Origin: Frankiales bacterium
Lineage (GTDB): Bacteria > Actinomycetota > Actinomycetes > Mycobacteriales > SCTD01
Reading direction: 5' to 3'
Length of the DNA: 36,719 nt
Assembly: GCA_025966135.1 (NCBI GenBank)
Contig: JAOPVP010000088.1
Location: forward strand, 1 to 36,719
The position numbers were made by a program, and so were the translations under genes. Shown one piece after another: positions 1 through 7,420 of the stretch (its first letter is position 1; every line of letters starts with the position of its first letter). The notes under the pieces were generated by a model that was not told where the DNA came from, did no database searches, and saw only the letters and a list, made by a program, of their open reading frames with translations.

Positions 1-1
1 G

Positions 2-163
2 ACCAGCATCGTGCAGGACGGCGACGGACCGCCGCAGCTCCTCGTAAGCGACTGCGGGGACCTGCTGGTCACAGTCGATCGTGCGCGGGCGCTGGCGAGA
101 CACCTCAGCCTCATGGCGGACTGCGCCGAAGAGTCCGTCGACCCCGGAACGCTGCTTCGCTGA
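2..163 (+). CDS. 3' end of an unknown protein, cut by the window edge
   Basis: An open frame enters from the left edge and ends at TGA 161-163, giving about 53 C-terminal residues rich in Leu, Val and Asp. I do not recognise a family. The frame is supported by the strong hairpin that follows 12 bases later and by its convergent layout with the next gene. It runs opposite to the morphogenesis genes, so it may belong to another transcription unit of the element. Confidence 0.45.
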   Translation, partial: TSIVQDGDGPPQLLVSDCGDLLVTVDRARALARHLSLMADCAEESVDPGTLLR

Positions 164-175
164 CCTGCACGATCT

Positions 176-214
176 GAAGCGGCCCACCTTGCCTTCGGGC
201 AGGTGGGCCGCTTC
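176..214. terminator. Bidirectional hairpin terminator
   Basis: A 14-bp perfect stem (176-189 with 201-214), then an inner 3-bp GCC/GGC extension closing a TTCG tetraloop. It lies between two convergent genes ending at 163 and 224, so it can serve both. No U-tract follows, as is common for actinobacterial terminators. Confidence 0.8.
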
Positions 215-223
215 ATCGCGTTG

Positions 224-973
224 TCAGCCCCTGAGCGCCGGGTGCTCGTACGTGACGTTGACGAGCACGTCCCAGTTGATCGCGAAGAAGGCATCCGAGC
301 TGCTCGTGTCGAGCCGCGCCCCGTCGGTCCCGGGTAGCTCCTCGGTGAGGACGACGTCCTGGCTGGACTTCCCGTAGGGATCGGTCATGGAGTAGCGGAC
401 GTCCACGACGGCATCGTTCACCGTGACGCCGCTGGCTCGGTAGATGCCGAAGATCGCGTACTCCGCCGCCTCACGGATCGCCTTGGGTGCGTTCTTGCCC
501 TGCAGCGCCTCGTGCGAGTCGACGACCGCGTGCACGTTGACGCCGTCAGCCACGGGCGTGACGGTCAACGTGACCAGCTTGTCGACGTGCAGCTCGTTCT
601 TGATCGCCTCCCGGATCAGGCTCTCAGCGCTGGGAGGCGCCGGCGAGGCTTTGGGACTGCTGGCGGCGCTTGTGCTGCCGTCAGTGGCTGAGCCGATGAG
701 GCCGATGACGAAGACAACGCCCACTGCCGCGCCGACGGCCGTGATTGCCTTGTGACGAGCGATCCAGTGACCTGCGACCTTCGTCTCAGGCGTCGCCTCG
801 TGCCAGGCCGGCGGGGGCGCCCAGTTCAGGGCGGGGGGCGGGGCGCTCTCCACCCACAGCGGCCAGCCCTGCGGCGCCGATGGCCAGGACGGGTCCGGTT
901 GCCATCCCGCTGGTGGTGTCCATCCGGGCGGCGGTGGCGGCCAGCCCGGTGCCGGGTTGAAGCGGAGTGCCAT
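224..973 (-). CDS. Proline/tryptophan-rich single-pass membrane protein
   Basis: About 249 residues. The start is placed at ATG 973, not at an in-frame start 39 bases upstream, because a GGGGGA ribosome site lies just before it. The N-terminal 40 residues repeat a PxPGW/PPPGW pattern seen in many actinobacterial membrane and phage-tail-associated proteins. A single hydrophobic segment (about residues 75-95) follows, then a Ser/Ala/Pro linker and a folded C-terminal domain of about 120 residues rich in Val and Asp that should be extracellular. This is the last gene of the leftward morphogenesis series and is separated from the tape measure gene by repeat A. The C-terminal domain resembles the Ltp-like/DUF4352-like extracellular domains of actinobacterial lipoproteins only loosely. 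The function is unknown; superinfection exclusion or host cargo are possible. Confidence 0.7.
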   Translation of the reverse strand: MALRFNPAPGWPPPPPGWTPPAGWQPDPSWPSAPQGWPLWVESAPPPALNWAPPPAWHEATPETKVAGHWIARHKAITAVGAAVGVVFVIGLIGSATDGSTSAASSPKASPAPPSAESLIREAIKNELHVDKLVTLTVTPVADGVNVHAVVDSHEALQGKNAPKAIREAAEYAIFGIYRASGVTVNDAVVDVRYSMTDPYGKSSQDVVLTEELPGTDGARLDTSSSDAFFAINWDVLVNVTYEHPALRG

Positions 974-1070
974 ATTGTCCCCCAAGATCGCAACGTGGGG
1001 TGATGGTGGCACGGCTGTTGCCGTCGTGGAGCGCGTCGTCCGGCCTCCGCTTGCGGCGCCTGGTCTCTGC

Positions 1071-1126
1071 GTACGGCGTGTGTACGAGCGCTCAGGTTCA
1101 CGCTCGCCCGCGCATCACTAATCCGC
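1071..1126 (+). repeat. Repeat A: paired GTACG boxes plus hairpin
   Basis: First box GTACGGC at 1071, second GTACGAGCG at 1082 (11 bp apart), a 19-nt spacer, then an imperfect 6-5-6 inverted repeat 1110-1126 ending ATCCGC. The layout and the 56-bp length match repeats B and C exactly, although the interior sequence has diverged. It lies between the tape measure stop and the next gene, in the orientation opposite to transcription. Confidence 0.7.
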
Positions 1127-1139
1127 GGGGACCGCTCTC

Positions 1140-3590
1140 CTACATTCGCGCGACGGCGTCGGCGATGCCCTGCTTGGTGGCCTCGAACGTCTTCTGCGGG
1201 TCGTGGGACTCGTGGATGACGATCGCACCGGGCTGCACGATGACCTGCACCCGCCCACCGGCCGCGCTGCTCGAGCCGCTGTCCCCGGCGTCGAAGGCAC
1301 CCATGGTGCGGGCCTGCGCATGCGGGGTGATGTGGCCGCTCACGGGTGCGGTGAAGACCTCCGGGCCGTCCTCACCGACCACGTAGGAGCGGAGCATCTG
1401 CACCGCACCGCCGTAGGCGCGCATCCCGGCGTTCTGCCTGTACCGGCCGCCGACGGGCAGGGTCGGCGCGGGTTTCGACGGCGCCCAGTCTCCAGCACCG
1501 CCGAGGCGCTTCGCGGTCGAGGCGGGGAACTGCACCGCGTTCCACGGGTTCGCGTCGCCCACGATCCGGGTCATGATGTCGACCTTGACCGGCTTGGGGT
1601 CCTTGATGTGGTCGAGCTTGTTCTGCAACTTGTCGATGCCGCCGATGGCCTTGTCGATCGTGGCCCCGAAGTGGGTGCCGAACAGGTGGTCCGACACCCA
1701 AGCGAAGAGGCGCACGACCTCGAGCATCGCCCTGACCTGCGTGAGCACGGCCGTCCCGACCATCTGGAAGGCGGTGATCACGATGTCCCGGAAGGTCTCG
1801 GAGGTGCGCCACAGGGCGACGAAACCCGCGGCGAGCAGCGCGATCACCGCGATGACTGCCAGTACCGGCCAGGTCATCCCGAGGGTCGCGAGGGTCGCTG
1901 CGATCGCCGCTGCGATGTACATGCCCATGGCGATCACCAGGACCGTCCCCACGGCAGCGCCCAGGGCGAGCGCGGTCGTCTTGTGCTTCTCGAACCAGTG
2001 GACGACCTTGCTGATCGTGTCAGCGACCTTCATCAGGATCGGGATCAGCTTCTCGCCGAGCCTGACCTCCAGGACCTGCATGGAGACGTGCAGGGCCTTG
2101 ACCCTGTTGTTCCAAGTGGCCTTCGCCGCATCGATGGCCTTCTGCGCCTGGTCGGGCTGCGACTGGGCCGTGATGTGCGCCGAGCGGGCCTTCAGCCGGT
2201 CGTACTCCTGCAGGGCGGTAACGATCGGGACCGACTGCTTAGCGCCGCCGAAGGCCTTGGTGAGGAACAGCATCTGCTCGGTCTTGTCCGCGCCGACGGT
2301 CATGATCTGCTTCGTCTGGGCGGGAGTGAAGCCGAACTTCCCGAGCAGCGCCTTCTCGTTGGCCGCTCCACCGACGGCAGCGCCGGTCTGGGGAGCCGCC
2401 AGGCGCTCCTTGAGCGTCCCGAGGGCAGGGAGCAGGCCCTTGTTGCGCATCTCGTAGCCGAGGTCGGTCGGGTGCAGGCCGATGGCTCCGAATGCCTTCG
2501 CGGCCACGCCCGACGGGGCACCCATGAGGCTGAACATATGGCTCATCACGTGCCCGGCGGTGGATCCGGGGATGAGGTTGTCTGTCAGGACGCTCAGTAG
2601 CGCACCGATCTCGGGGAGCTTGATTCCGGCGTTCGCAGCCGCGGGCAGCACACCCGTGCCGAGAGCCTCGACGAAGTCGTGCATCTTCATGTCCCCTGAG
2701 CCGACCGTGGCGGCTGCGAGGCTGACGATGCCCTTGTAACCGCCTACGCCCTTGATGTCGGAGGCCCGCACACCCCCCAGCACCCGGGCGGTCTCGCCCA
2801 GGGACTCGTCATTGCCACCACCGATCAGGTTCAGCTGCGCGGCGGCCTGCGTCATGTCGAGCAGCTGCTTGTTCGTAGCTCCGAGCCCGGCGCTCGCGGA
2901 GGCGATCCGGTACAGCGCGTCGGCGAGTGCTACAGGCCCGGCCACCACGCCGGGGGCCATATTCAGCAGCCCCTCGGACAGCGCACCGATCCGGTCGTGC
3001 GAGACGCCGGCCATGTTCTGCACCATGGTCATGGCCTGCTCGAAGTTCCCCGCCATGCGGACGCTCGCTGTCCCGACGACAGCGCCGGTGACGGCGATGC
3101 CCAGCATGGCGGTCTTGCCGATGCCGGCGAGGCCGGTGAACGCCCTCGTCATACGGGTCGTGGAGGCCGCGGAGACCTCTGAGGCGCGCGCGGAAGCGCG
3201 GATCGCCGTGGCCTGTTCAGCCGATGCCCGCGCCGACGCCCGGGCGGCCGTCGCCTGCGCTTCCGACGCTCGAGCGGCACGCGTCAGCTCCGCGGCTTCG
3301 GCCCTCGCAGCGGTCGCCGCCTCGGTCTCGCCAGCTGCCTGCAGCTCGACTGCCCGCACCGTGGCTGCTGCCGACTTCTCGCGCAGCGCGGCGGCCTCGG
3401 CCATCTTGACTGCCGACGCTGCACGCGCGTCCGCTACGGCCCGTTCCGAGGCGATGATCTTCGCGTTCGTCGCCTCGGTCGTCTTCCCGACCGACCCGAT
3501 TTCCTTCTTCACCGCCGCCGTGGCAGCGAGGAACTCCTTCTGGCCCTTCAGGATGAGGCGGGCGCCGACCTCCTGCACGAGGTCAGCCAC
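1140..3590 (-). CDS. Phage tail tape measure protein
   Basis: 816 residues from GTG 3590, which overlaps the stop of the preceding gene by 8 bases. The frame stays open upstream to 3857, but that part is out-of-frame with a real gene and is not counted. Residues about 20-130 form an Ala-rich coiled coil of short repeats. A TP901-type tape measure domain follows (MAGNFEQAMTMVQNMAG is typical), then a hydrophobic stretch with two or three membrane-like segments near two thirds of the length, and a Gly/Ser-rich C-terminus. Tape measure proteins set tail length and pass into the cell during DNA delivery. At 816 residues the predicted siphovirus tail would be on the order of 120 nm by the usual rule of about 1.5 Angstrom per residue. 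The tail chaperone-like gene directly upstream fits normal phage order. No baseplate genes follow in the window. Confidence 0.92.
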   Translation of the reverse strand: MADLVQEVGARLILKGQKEFLAATAAVKKEIGSVGKTTEATNAKIIASERAVADARAASAVKMAEAAALREKSAAATVRAVELQAAGETEAATAARAEAAELTRAARASEAQATAARASARASAEQATAIRASARASEVSAASTTRMTRAFTGLAGIGKTAMLGIAVTGAVVGTASVRMAGNFEQAMTMVQNMAGVSHDRIGALSEGLLNMAPGVVAGPVALADALYRIASASAGLGATNKQLLDMTQAAAQLNLIGGGNDESLGETARVLGGVRASDIKGVGGYKGIVSLAAATVGSGDMKMHDFVEALGTGVLPAAANAGIKLPEIGALLSVLTDNLIPGSTAGHVMSHMFSLMGAPSGVAAKAFGAIGLHPTDLGYEMRNKGLLPALGTLKERLAAPQTGAAVGGAANEKALLGKFGFTPAQTKQIMTVGADKTEQMLFLTKAFGGAKQSVPIVTALQEYDRLKARSAHITAQSQPDQAQKAIDAAKATWNNRVKALHVSMQVLEVRLGEKLIPILMKVADTISKVVHWFEKHKTTALALGAAVGTVLVIAMGMYIAAAIAATLATLGMTWPVLAVIAVIALLAAGFVALWRTSETFRDIVITAFQMVGTAVLTQVRAMLEVVRLFAWVSDHLFGTHFGATIDKAIGGIDKLQNKLDHIKDPKPVKVDIMTRIVGDANPWNAVQFPASTAKRLGGAGDWAPSKPAPTLPVGGRYRQNAGMRAYGGAVQMLRSYVVGEDGPEVFTAPVSGHITPHAQARTMGAFDAGDSGSSSAAGGRVQVIVQPGAIVIHESHDPQKTFEATKQGIADAVARM

Positions 3591-4005
3591 GCGGCTGCTC
3601 TTGGTCGTCGGCGGGCTCGTGGAGAGCCATAGCTGCCGGATGAGAGATCGTCGCCATGCCGTGCAGATGCGCCAGACCGACGGTCTCATCGGAGGCCCAG
3701 CGGAGCGTCTCCACGGCCGACGCGATCGACACGGTACGGAGGAGGAACAGCAGCCCGGCGAGGTCGGTGACCCCGAAGCCGAGGAGGAGTTCGGAAAGCC
3801 CCGTCCCGGTCTTCTCAGCGTCGATGATCGCGAGGACCAGCTGCTCGTAGGTGTCACCGACCTCCCGCGGACCGTGGACCGTGGTGTGGAACTTGAGCAG
3901 GAAATTCATTTCGGCGGTCATCTCGTACACGGGACGCTGCTCCACGGGCGCAACTGCGGCCCGAGGACGCGGCGCCGTACGACCTGGACGCTTGCGCGTG
4001 CTCAC
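3583..4005 (-). CDS. Probable tail assembly chaperone
   Basis: 140 residues from GTG 4005, preceded by a strong AAAGGGGG ribosome site. The N-terminus is Arg/Pro-rich and the middle is helical and Leu-rich. I do not recognise a specific family. The assignment rests on position: a 130-150 residue protein directly before the tape measure gene is usually the tail assembly chaperone, which coats the tape measure before tail polymerisation. The classical -1 frameshift product is not evident: moving into the tape measure frame would require +1, and I see no convincing slippery site. Repeat B lies 17-72 bases upstream of the start. Confidence 0.6.
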   Translation of the reverse strand: MSTRKRPGRTAPRPRAAVAPVEQRPVYEMTAEMNFLLKFHTTVHGPREVGDTYEQLVLAIIDAEKTGTGLSELLLGFGVTDLAGLLFLLRTVSIASAVETLRWASDETVGLAHLHGMATISHPAAMALHEPADDQEQPRG

Positions 4006-4021
4006 CGGGTCCCCCTTTCGG

Positions 4022-4077
4022 GTACGGCTTGTGTACGAGCGCTGGATTCTGAGCGTGACAGCGGATGTCTTATCCGC
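4022..4077 (+). repeat. Repeat B: paired GTACG boxes plus hairpin
   Basis: GTACGGC at 4022, GTACGAGCG at 4033, 19-nt spacer, perfect 6-5-6 hairpin 4061-4077 (GCGGAT / ATCCGC). The interior is nearly identical to repeat C, including the spacer TGGATTCTGAGCGTGACA. It sits in the 230-bp gap between the protease-like and chaperone genes and points against their transcription. Nothing else recognisable occurs in that gap. Confidence 0.8.
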
Positions 4078-4235
4078 GGGTTGCGCCGCCGGCCGTCCCC
4101 GCAGGTGATGTCTCTGCCCGAGCAGAAAGGTCCTCGGACTCGATCGACCTTCGATCCCACATCCCTGATGAGCCCAGAAGTGGCAGGGACGGGGTGACGT
4201 TGACGGTGGACGGCCGGCACGATGTGGGGCCTCGC

Positions 4236-4964
4236 TCAGGTCTCGTGCTGCTGCAGGAACGACGCCCAGAACGGCGACAAGACGAGCTCGACCTGCGACG
4301 GACGCGACGGGGCGAGGACTGTTTCGGCGACTCCCTGCCGAAGGTCAGAAGCGGACAGCTCGGCGAGCTCGACCTGCCGTTGGTACACGGCTGCCTCGAC
4401 GAGACGAGGGTCGCTCGGAGGTGCGGAGCCGAGTGCGAGCCTGGGATCGGCGACGCTCTCGTACACCAGCGTGCGGCCGTGGCTGGACTCAAGCAGCTTG
4501 CCCGAGGTGAGGACGGCGCCGGCCACGCCTGGGCTCTTGGTGAAGTCGACGCCGTCGATCTCGAGGTCGTCGGCGGTCTCGACCATCTGCCCGTCGACTT
4601 CGACCTGGCGGACCTGACCGAGCCACCAGCCGCGGATGCTGACGTTCCTCAGGTACGGGGACTGTGGTGTGACGAGGGCCGCGATGTTCCGGCCGGCGTC
4701 GTTGTCGGCCAGTGTCGCCTCGAACAGTGCGCCGTTGTTCCCGTCGAGCGACGCGGTGGTGATGCGACCGGCGATCGCGGTGCTGTCGTCACCTGCGCCG
4801 TGATGGGTGAGCATCGTGATGGGGCGGGCGCTGGGGTCGGCCAACCGTGTCTGCATGCGCTTCACCGCACGCTCGATGAGGTCGGGCGGGTAGTACCGGC
4901 CGTTCTTGCTTACACCCGGGGTCAGGGCGATGCCGGTGAGGGCGCCGATCTTTCCGCGGCTCAT
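4236..4964 (-). CDS. Prohead-protease-like capsid maturation protein
   Basis: 242 residues. The N-terminus has the pattern of phage prohead proteases and related scaffold proteins: a first strand, then SKNGRYYPPDLIERAV, then PITMLTHHG (candidate catalytic His about residues 53-54) and LRNVSIRGWW (candidate nucleophile Ser about residue 108). In the herpes/phage protease clan these cleave scaffold and capsid N-termini during head maturation. The last 70 residues are Leu/Ala/Glu-rich and could be a scaffold tail. The start overlaps the previous stop as ATGA. Unusually, no major capsid gene follows; repeat B and the tail chaperone-like gene come next. Confidence 0.72.
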   Translation of the reverse strand: MSRGKIGALTGIALTPGVSKNGRYYPPDLIERAVKRMQTRLADPSARPITMLTHHGAGDDSTAIAGRITTASLDGNNGALFEATLADNDAGRNIAALVTPQSPYLRNVSIRGWWLGQVRQVEVDGQMVETADDLEIDGVDFTKSPGVAGAVLTSGKLLESSHGRTLVYESVADPRLALGSAPPSDPRLVEAAVYQRQVELAELSASDLRQGVAETVLAPSRPSQVELVLSPFWASFLQQHET

Positions 4965-5617
4965 CGTCCGCCCCCGATCGGCGGGATCGTGTCGACGCTG
5001 AAGCCGAACATGCTGTCCGCGACGCCGGCGCCTTCGCGGTCAGCAAGCGCGTTCATGGCCTCACCCGCTACGCGAAAGATGATCTCTCGGGACGTCACCG
5101 GCGCCAGGTCCCGGCCATCCACGAAGACGTAGTTTCCGCTGCTCGACGCCCTGATGCGCGCGTTGGCGGCGTGCCCCGCATGCTCACGGAGCACCATCTG
5201 ATGCAAGCCCTGGACGGCCTTGCAGCCGTTGAGGGTCTCGACCAGAGCGGCCAGCGCTCGCCGGGCATCCGCCACTCGCTCGAGGATCAGATGCACGGCG
5301 TCAAGCTCCCACTCCCAGTACGCATCCGCGGCATCGTCGGCCACCACCCGGTTGTAGAGCTGCATGGCCGCAGCGTGCGCCTCCTCGAGCGCCGCAAGTC
5401 GAAGCTCGGTGAGGCGGACCGCCGTCTCGGCCTCAACCATCTCCGGCACCGTCACGGCGCCGTCTACGGTCACCGCGCGTGCCTCGATGGTGCTCAGAGC
5501 AGCCTTCGCCTCGTGGGCGGCCGTTCGGCCGTCACTCACCGCCTGCTGCGCGACCTCAAGGTCAGCTCGGGCCACGTCTAGGGCACCAGGGTTCAGCCTT
5601 GCCTGCGATCGCTTCAC
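4961..5617 (-). CDS. Unknown Ala/Glu-rich coiled-coil protein
   Basis: 218 residues from GTG 5617, which overlaps the previous stop as GTGA and has an AGAGG ribosome site; an upstream in-frame start at 5671 would overlap the neighbour by 58 bases and is less likely. Residues about 15-130 are long helices rich in Ala, Glu and Arg, predicted coiled coil. The C-terminal 60 residues are more globular and end in a Gly/Pro-rich tail. I do not recognise the family. Its place directly before the protease-like gene would suit a scaffold or portal-associated role, but that is inference from position. Confidence 0.65.
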   Translation of the reverse strand: MKRSQARLNPGALDVARADLEVAQQAVSDGRTAAHEAKAALSTIEARAVTVDGAVTVPEMVEAETAVRLTELRLAALEEAHAAAMQLYNRVVADDAADAYWEWELDAVHLILERVADARRALAALVETLNGCKAVQGLHQMVLREHAGHAANARIRASSSGNYVFVDGRDLAPVTSREIIFRVAGEAMNALADREGAGVADSMFGFSVDTIPPIGGGR

Positions 5618-6045
5618 TTCTCGCCTCTCTCGTGCCTCAGCTGTTCCACGCTGTCCGGGTCCACTTGCCACTGCACGCCGACCTTCCTGGCTTCCAACCG
5701 CCCCCGACTGATGAGGCCGGTCACGGCCCGCGGGGTGATCCGGAGAAGGTCTGCGGCCTGCGTTGTGGTCAAGGGTGGATCCGGCCGCAAGTCAGGTACT
5801 TCCGACCTTCCGCGCACGGAAGGGTTCCGAGCGTGAAGGGCCTTCCATCGCTGCCCAACCATGTCCACGGCGGCGATCACGTCGAGCACCAGACGAGGCA
5901 CGTGACGGCCCTCAGCAGAGGTTCGACGGAGAGCCGCGTTCCGCTCGTTGACCAGGACCTCACGAAGCAATGCGCACGCCTCGCCAGGCAGGACCACGCT
6001 CTCTTCGGCGACGACGTATCGGCCGCCAAGGTTGAACTCCGTCAC
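5614..6045 (-). CDS. Excisionase-type helix-turn-helix protein
   Basis: About 143 residues if it starts at GTG 6045; the frame is open further upstream to 6267, but that part crosses repeat C and the preceding gene. The C-terminal 50 residues form a MerR/excisionase-like winged helix: LTTTQAADLLRITPRAVTG, then RGRLEARKVGVQWQVDPDS. The N-terminal half is helical and of unknown type. Such domains bind DNA in excisionases, small terminase-like proteins and phage regulators. Its position amid morphogenesis genes, away from the integrase, argues for a regulator or a DNA-recognition subunit for packaging rather than Xis. Confidence 0.65.
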   Translation of the reverse strand: MTEFNLGGRYVVAEESVVLPGEACALLREVLVNERNAALRRTSAEGRHVPRLVLDVIAAVDMVGQRWKALHARNPSVRGRSEVPDLRPDPPLTTTQAADLLRITPRAVTGLISRGRLEARKVGVQWQVDPDSVEQLRHERGEK

Positions 6046-6082
6046 TCCGGGTTCCAGATGACTCGCACCGAGTCGGTGCCGA

Positions 6083-6421
6083 TCACGCGTTGTCCCCGCG
6101 GATTGCGGATCCGCTGTCACGCTCAGAATCCAACGCTCGTACACCGTCCGTACACACTGCGGCCCGCGTTCCGACGGGGTCGAGTAGCACCAACCCGAGC
6201 GCCTGCAACACGTCCTCGGCGCCCGCGAGTGCGAGCACGTCGCCGAACTCGGCCGCACGGATCTCAATCCGCAGCTCGCTGCACATCTGGTCGATGGCCT
6301 TGATGAGCCTGCGCCGTCCCGCGGGCTTGAGACGCCCGCACGCCTTGAGGAGCGACGCGATCATCTCGGCCGGTAGACCGGCCAGCCCAGTGCCCCGCGA
6401 TGGAGACGGTGCGCCGATCAC
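6083..6421 (-). CDS. Unknown small protein whose end is encoded by repeat C
   Basis: 112 residues from GTG 6421, overlapping the previous stop as GTGA. The central part (ASLLKACGRLKPAGRRRLI and a following amphipathic helix) looks like a genuine helical protein. The last 24 residues or so are encoded by repeat C, so the repeat seems to have supplied a new C-terminus and stop. No family recognised. The next gene begins about 37 bases downstream. Confidence 0.5.
   Translation of the reverse strand: MIGAPSPSRGTGLAGLPAEMIASLLKACGRLKPAGRRRLIKAIDQMCSELRIEIRAAEFGDVLALAGAEDVLQALGLVLLDPVGTRAAVCTDGVRALDSERDSGSAIRGDNA
6098..6153 (-). repeat. Repeat C: paired GTACG boxes plus hairpin
   Basis: Read on the minus strand: GTACGGA from 6153, GTACGAGCG from 6142 (11 bp apart), 19-nt spacer, perfect 6-5-6 hairpin 6114-6098. 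The hairpin arms match repeat B but the loop differs (CCGCA versus GTCTT), so the stem rather than the loop is conserved. It is inverted relative to A and B, and lies in the 3' end of a coding sequence. Confidence 0.8.
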
Positions 6422-6975
6422 GACCCCACCTCGGAGCTCGGGACAGCTCTCAGCCGGCGAGTGACGATGGCCGAGACGGCAGGGTCGGTGGGCGAGTGCC
6501 CAAGGTCCATGACGATGCCGCGGATGACCTGCACCAGCTGCGCCATCAAGGCCTCGTTGACAGCCACGAGTCGCTCGTCGAGGTTCAGACGCGCCATGTT
6601 CACTGCGAACTTGCCGACCCGGTCCAGTGCCCGCTCGTACGCGGCCAGGTCGGCGCGGAGCTCCTCGCCGCCGAACGGCGAGAGGGACCGGATCTCCTCC
6701 GGGCGGAGCTGGTCGACGATCACGCCGAGGACGTCCTTGAGCCTGACGGCCTCGCCGGCTACCTGGGCCAGCAGGACCAGCGGGTTCGCGACCGGCACGG
6801 CGTCGACGGACGTCAGGAGCCGCGCGGCCTTCGCCTCCGCGTCGCGGGTGCGGGCGGCCCGCTTGACGTGCTTCGCCGATCCGCCGTGAGCGGGGCAGAC
6901 CGCGCCGCCCCGGATTGCGAACCGTTTGCACGGCACGCCGGCACGCGTCGTAGCCCGACAGCGAGGCTGTGTCAT
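6418..6975 (-). CDS. Zinc-ribbon HGG-motif protein, possible small terminase-like
   Basis: 185 residues from ATG 6975, which overlaps the previous stop as ATGA and has an AAGGGA ribosome site. The N-terminus carries a C-x9-C-x10-C-x2-H knuckle ending in CPAHGGSAKHV, a signature common in actinophage proteins often annotated as small terminase-like or HGG-motif proteins. A helical body of about 150 residues follows with no recognised fold. In phages with this domain the gene often lies near packaging genes, which would suit DNA recognition, but no large terminase is next to it here. Confident that it is a gene; only moderately confident about function. Confidence 0.75.
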   Translation of the reverse strand: MTQPRCRATTRAGVPCKRFAIRGGAVCPAHGGSAKHVKRAARTRDAEAKAARLLTSVDAVPVANPLVLLAQVAGEAVRLKDVLGVIVDQLRPEEIRSLSPFGGEELRADLAAYERALDRVGKFAVNMARLNLDERLVAVNEALMAQLVQVIRGIVMDLGHSPTDPAVSAIVTRRLRAVPSSEVGS

Positions 6976-7163
6976 CGGTCGTTCCCTTTCGCTCTGGGGG
7001 GCGCTTCGATGGCTCTCGGGTTTGGGGGCGGTTCGATGGGTCGGGCGGGTTGGATTCCTGCTCGGGTGGCGTGGCGGAGGCAGAGTCCTTCGACGAGAGC
7101 GATGTGTCCGCACCGTCGTCGTCTGGGGCCTTGCGCTGTGCACTGGGTCGGGACGCTGGTCAT
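6972..7163 (-). CDS. Small zinc-knuckle protein
   Basis: 63 residues from ATG 7163 with a GAGAGGA ribosome site, coupled by ATGA overlaps on both sides. Residues 8-31 have the same C-x9-C-x9-C-x2-H spacing as the N-terminus of the next gene, followed by a Pro/Arg-rich tail. It looks like a stand-alone version of the neighbour's zinc knuckle, so the two may derive from a duplication or bind the same partner. Function unknown. Confidence 0.65.
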   Translation of the reverse strand: MTSVPTQCTAQGPRRRRCGHIALVEGLCLRHATRAGIQPARPIEPPPNPRAIEAPPRAKGNDR

Positions 7164-7420
7164 GGCTGGTGGTCCTCTCGGGTGCTGGGGCGTGGTGGTC
7201 CGTCTGCGCCCCAGGCGGTGCGATGCCGGGTGGCTGCCTGCGTCGCGTAGTTGCGGGCGGCGTGGGGGGTCGTGGCCGAGAAGATCCGGCTCAGGGCGCT
7301 GAGCAGGCTGGTCTCGAAGGTGTTGCGGCTCTGCCCGGGCGGCGTCTCGAGGCGAGCGATGTCCTGCGTCGTGGGGTAGCGACCGCTGAGGGCGCTGATC
7401 AGGATCTCGTCGTAGTTCAC
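7160..7420 (-). CDS. Unknown 86-residue protein of the replication operon
   Basis: Starts at GTG 7420, overlapping the end of the replication gene as GTGA, and ends in an ATGA overlap with the next gene. The first 60 residues are helical (YDEILISALSGRYPTTQDI is a likely start of the fold) and the C-terminal 25 are basic, Pro-rich and probably disordered. No family recognised. The tight coupling to the initiator suggests a partner in replication or copy control, by context only. Confidence 0.6.
   Translation of the reverse strand: MNYDEILISALSGRYPTTQDIARLETPPGQSRNTFETSLLSALSRIFSATTPHAARNYATQAATRHRTAWGADGPPRPSTREDHQP

Noticed and set aside
1..223. Left attachment site of the element
   Set aside because: No copy of the tRNA-Lys 3' segment is present here, so the element continues to the left.
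3570..3620. Programmed frameshift joining chaperone and tape measure genes
   Set aside because: The needed shift is +1 and no slippery heptamer or stimulatory structure is evident; an ordinary GTG start with an 8-base overlap explains the junction.
3591..3857. N-terminal extension of the tape measure protein
   Set aside because: The frame is open by GC bias but is out-of-frame with the chaperone-like gene; its Ser/Arg-rich translation is typical of a shadow frame.
4002..4220. A 72-residue frame through repeat B
   Set aside because: No family-like features and no ribosome site; the open frame is explained by the GC-rich repeat and gap.
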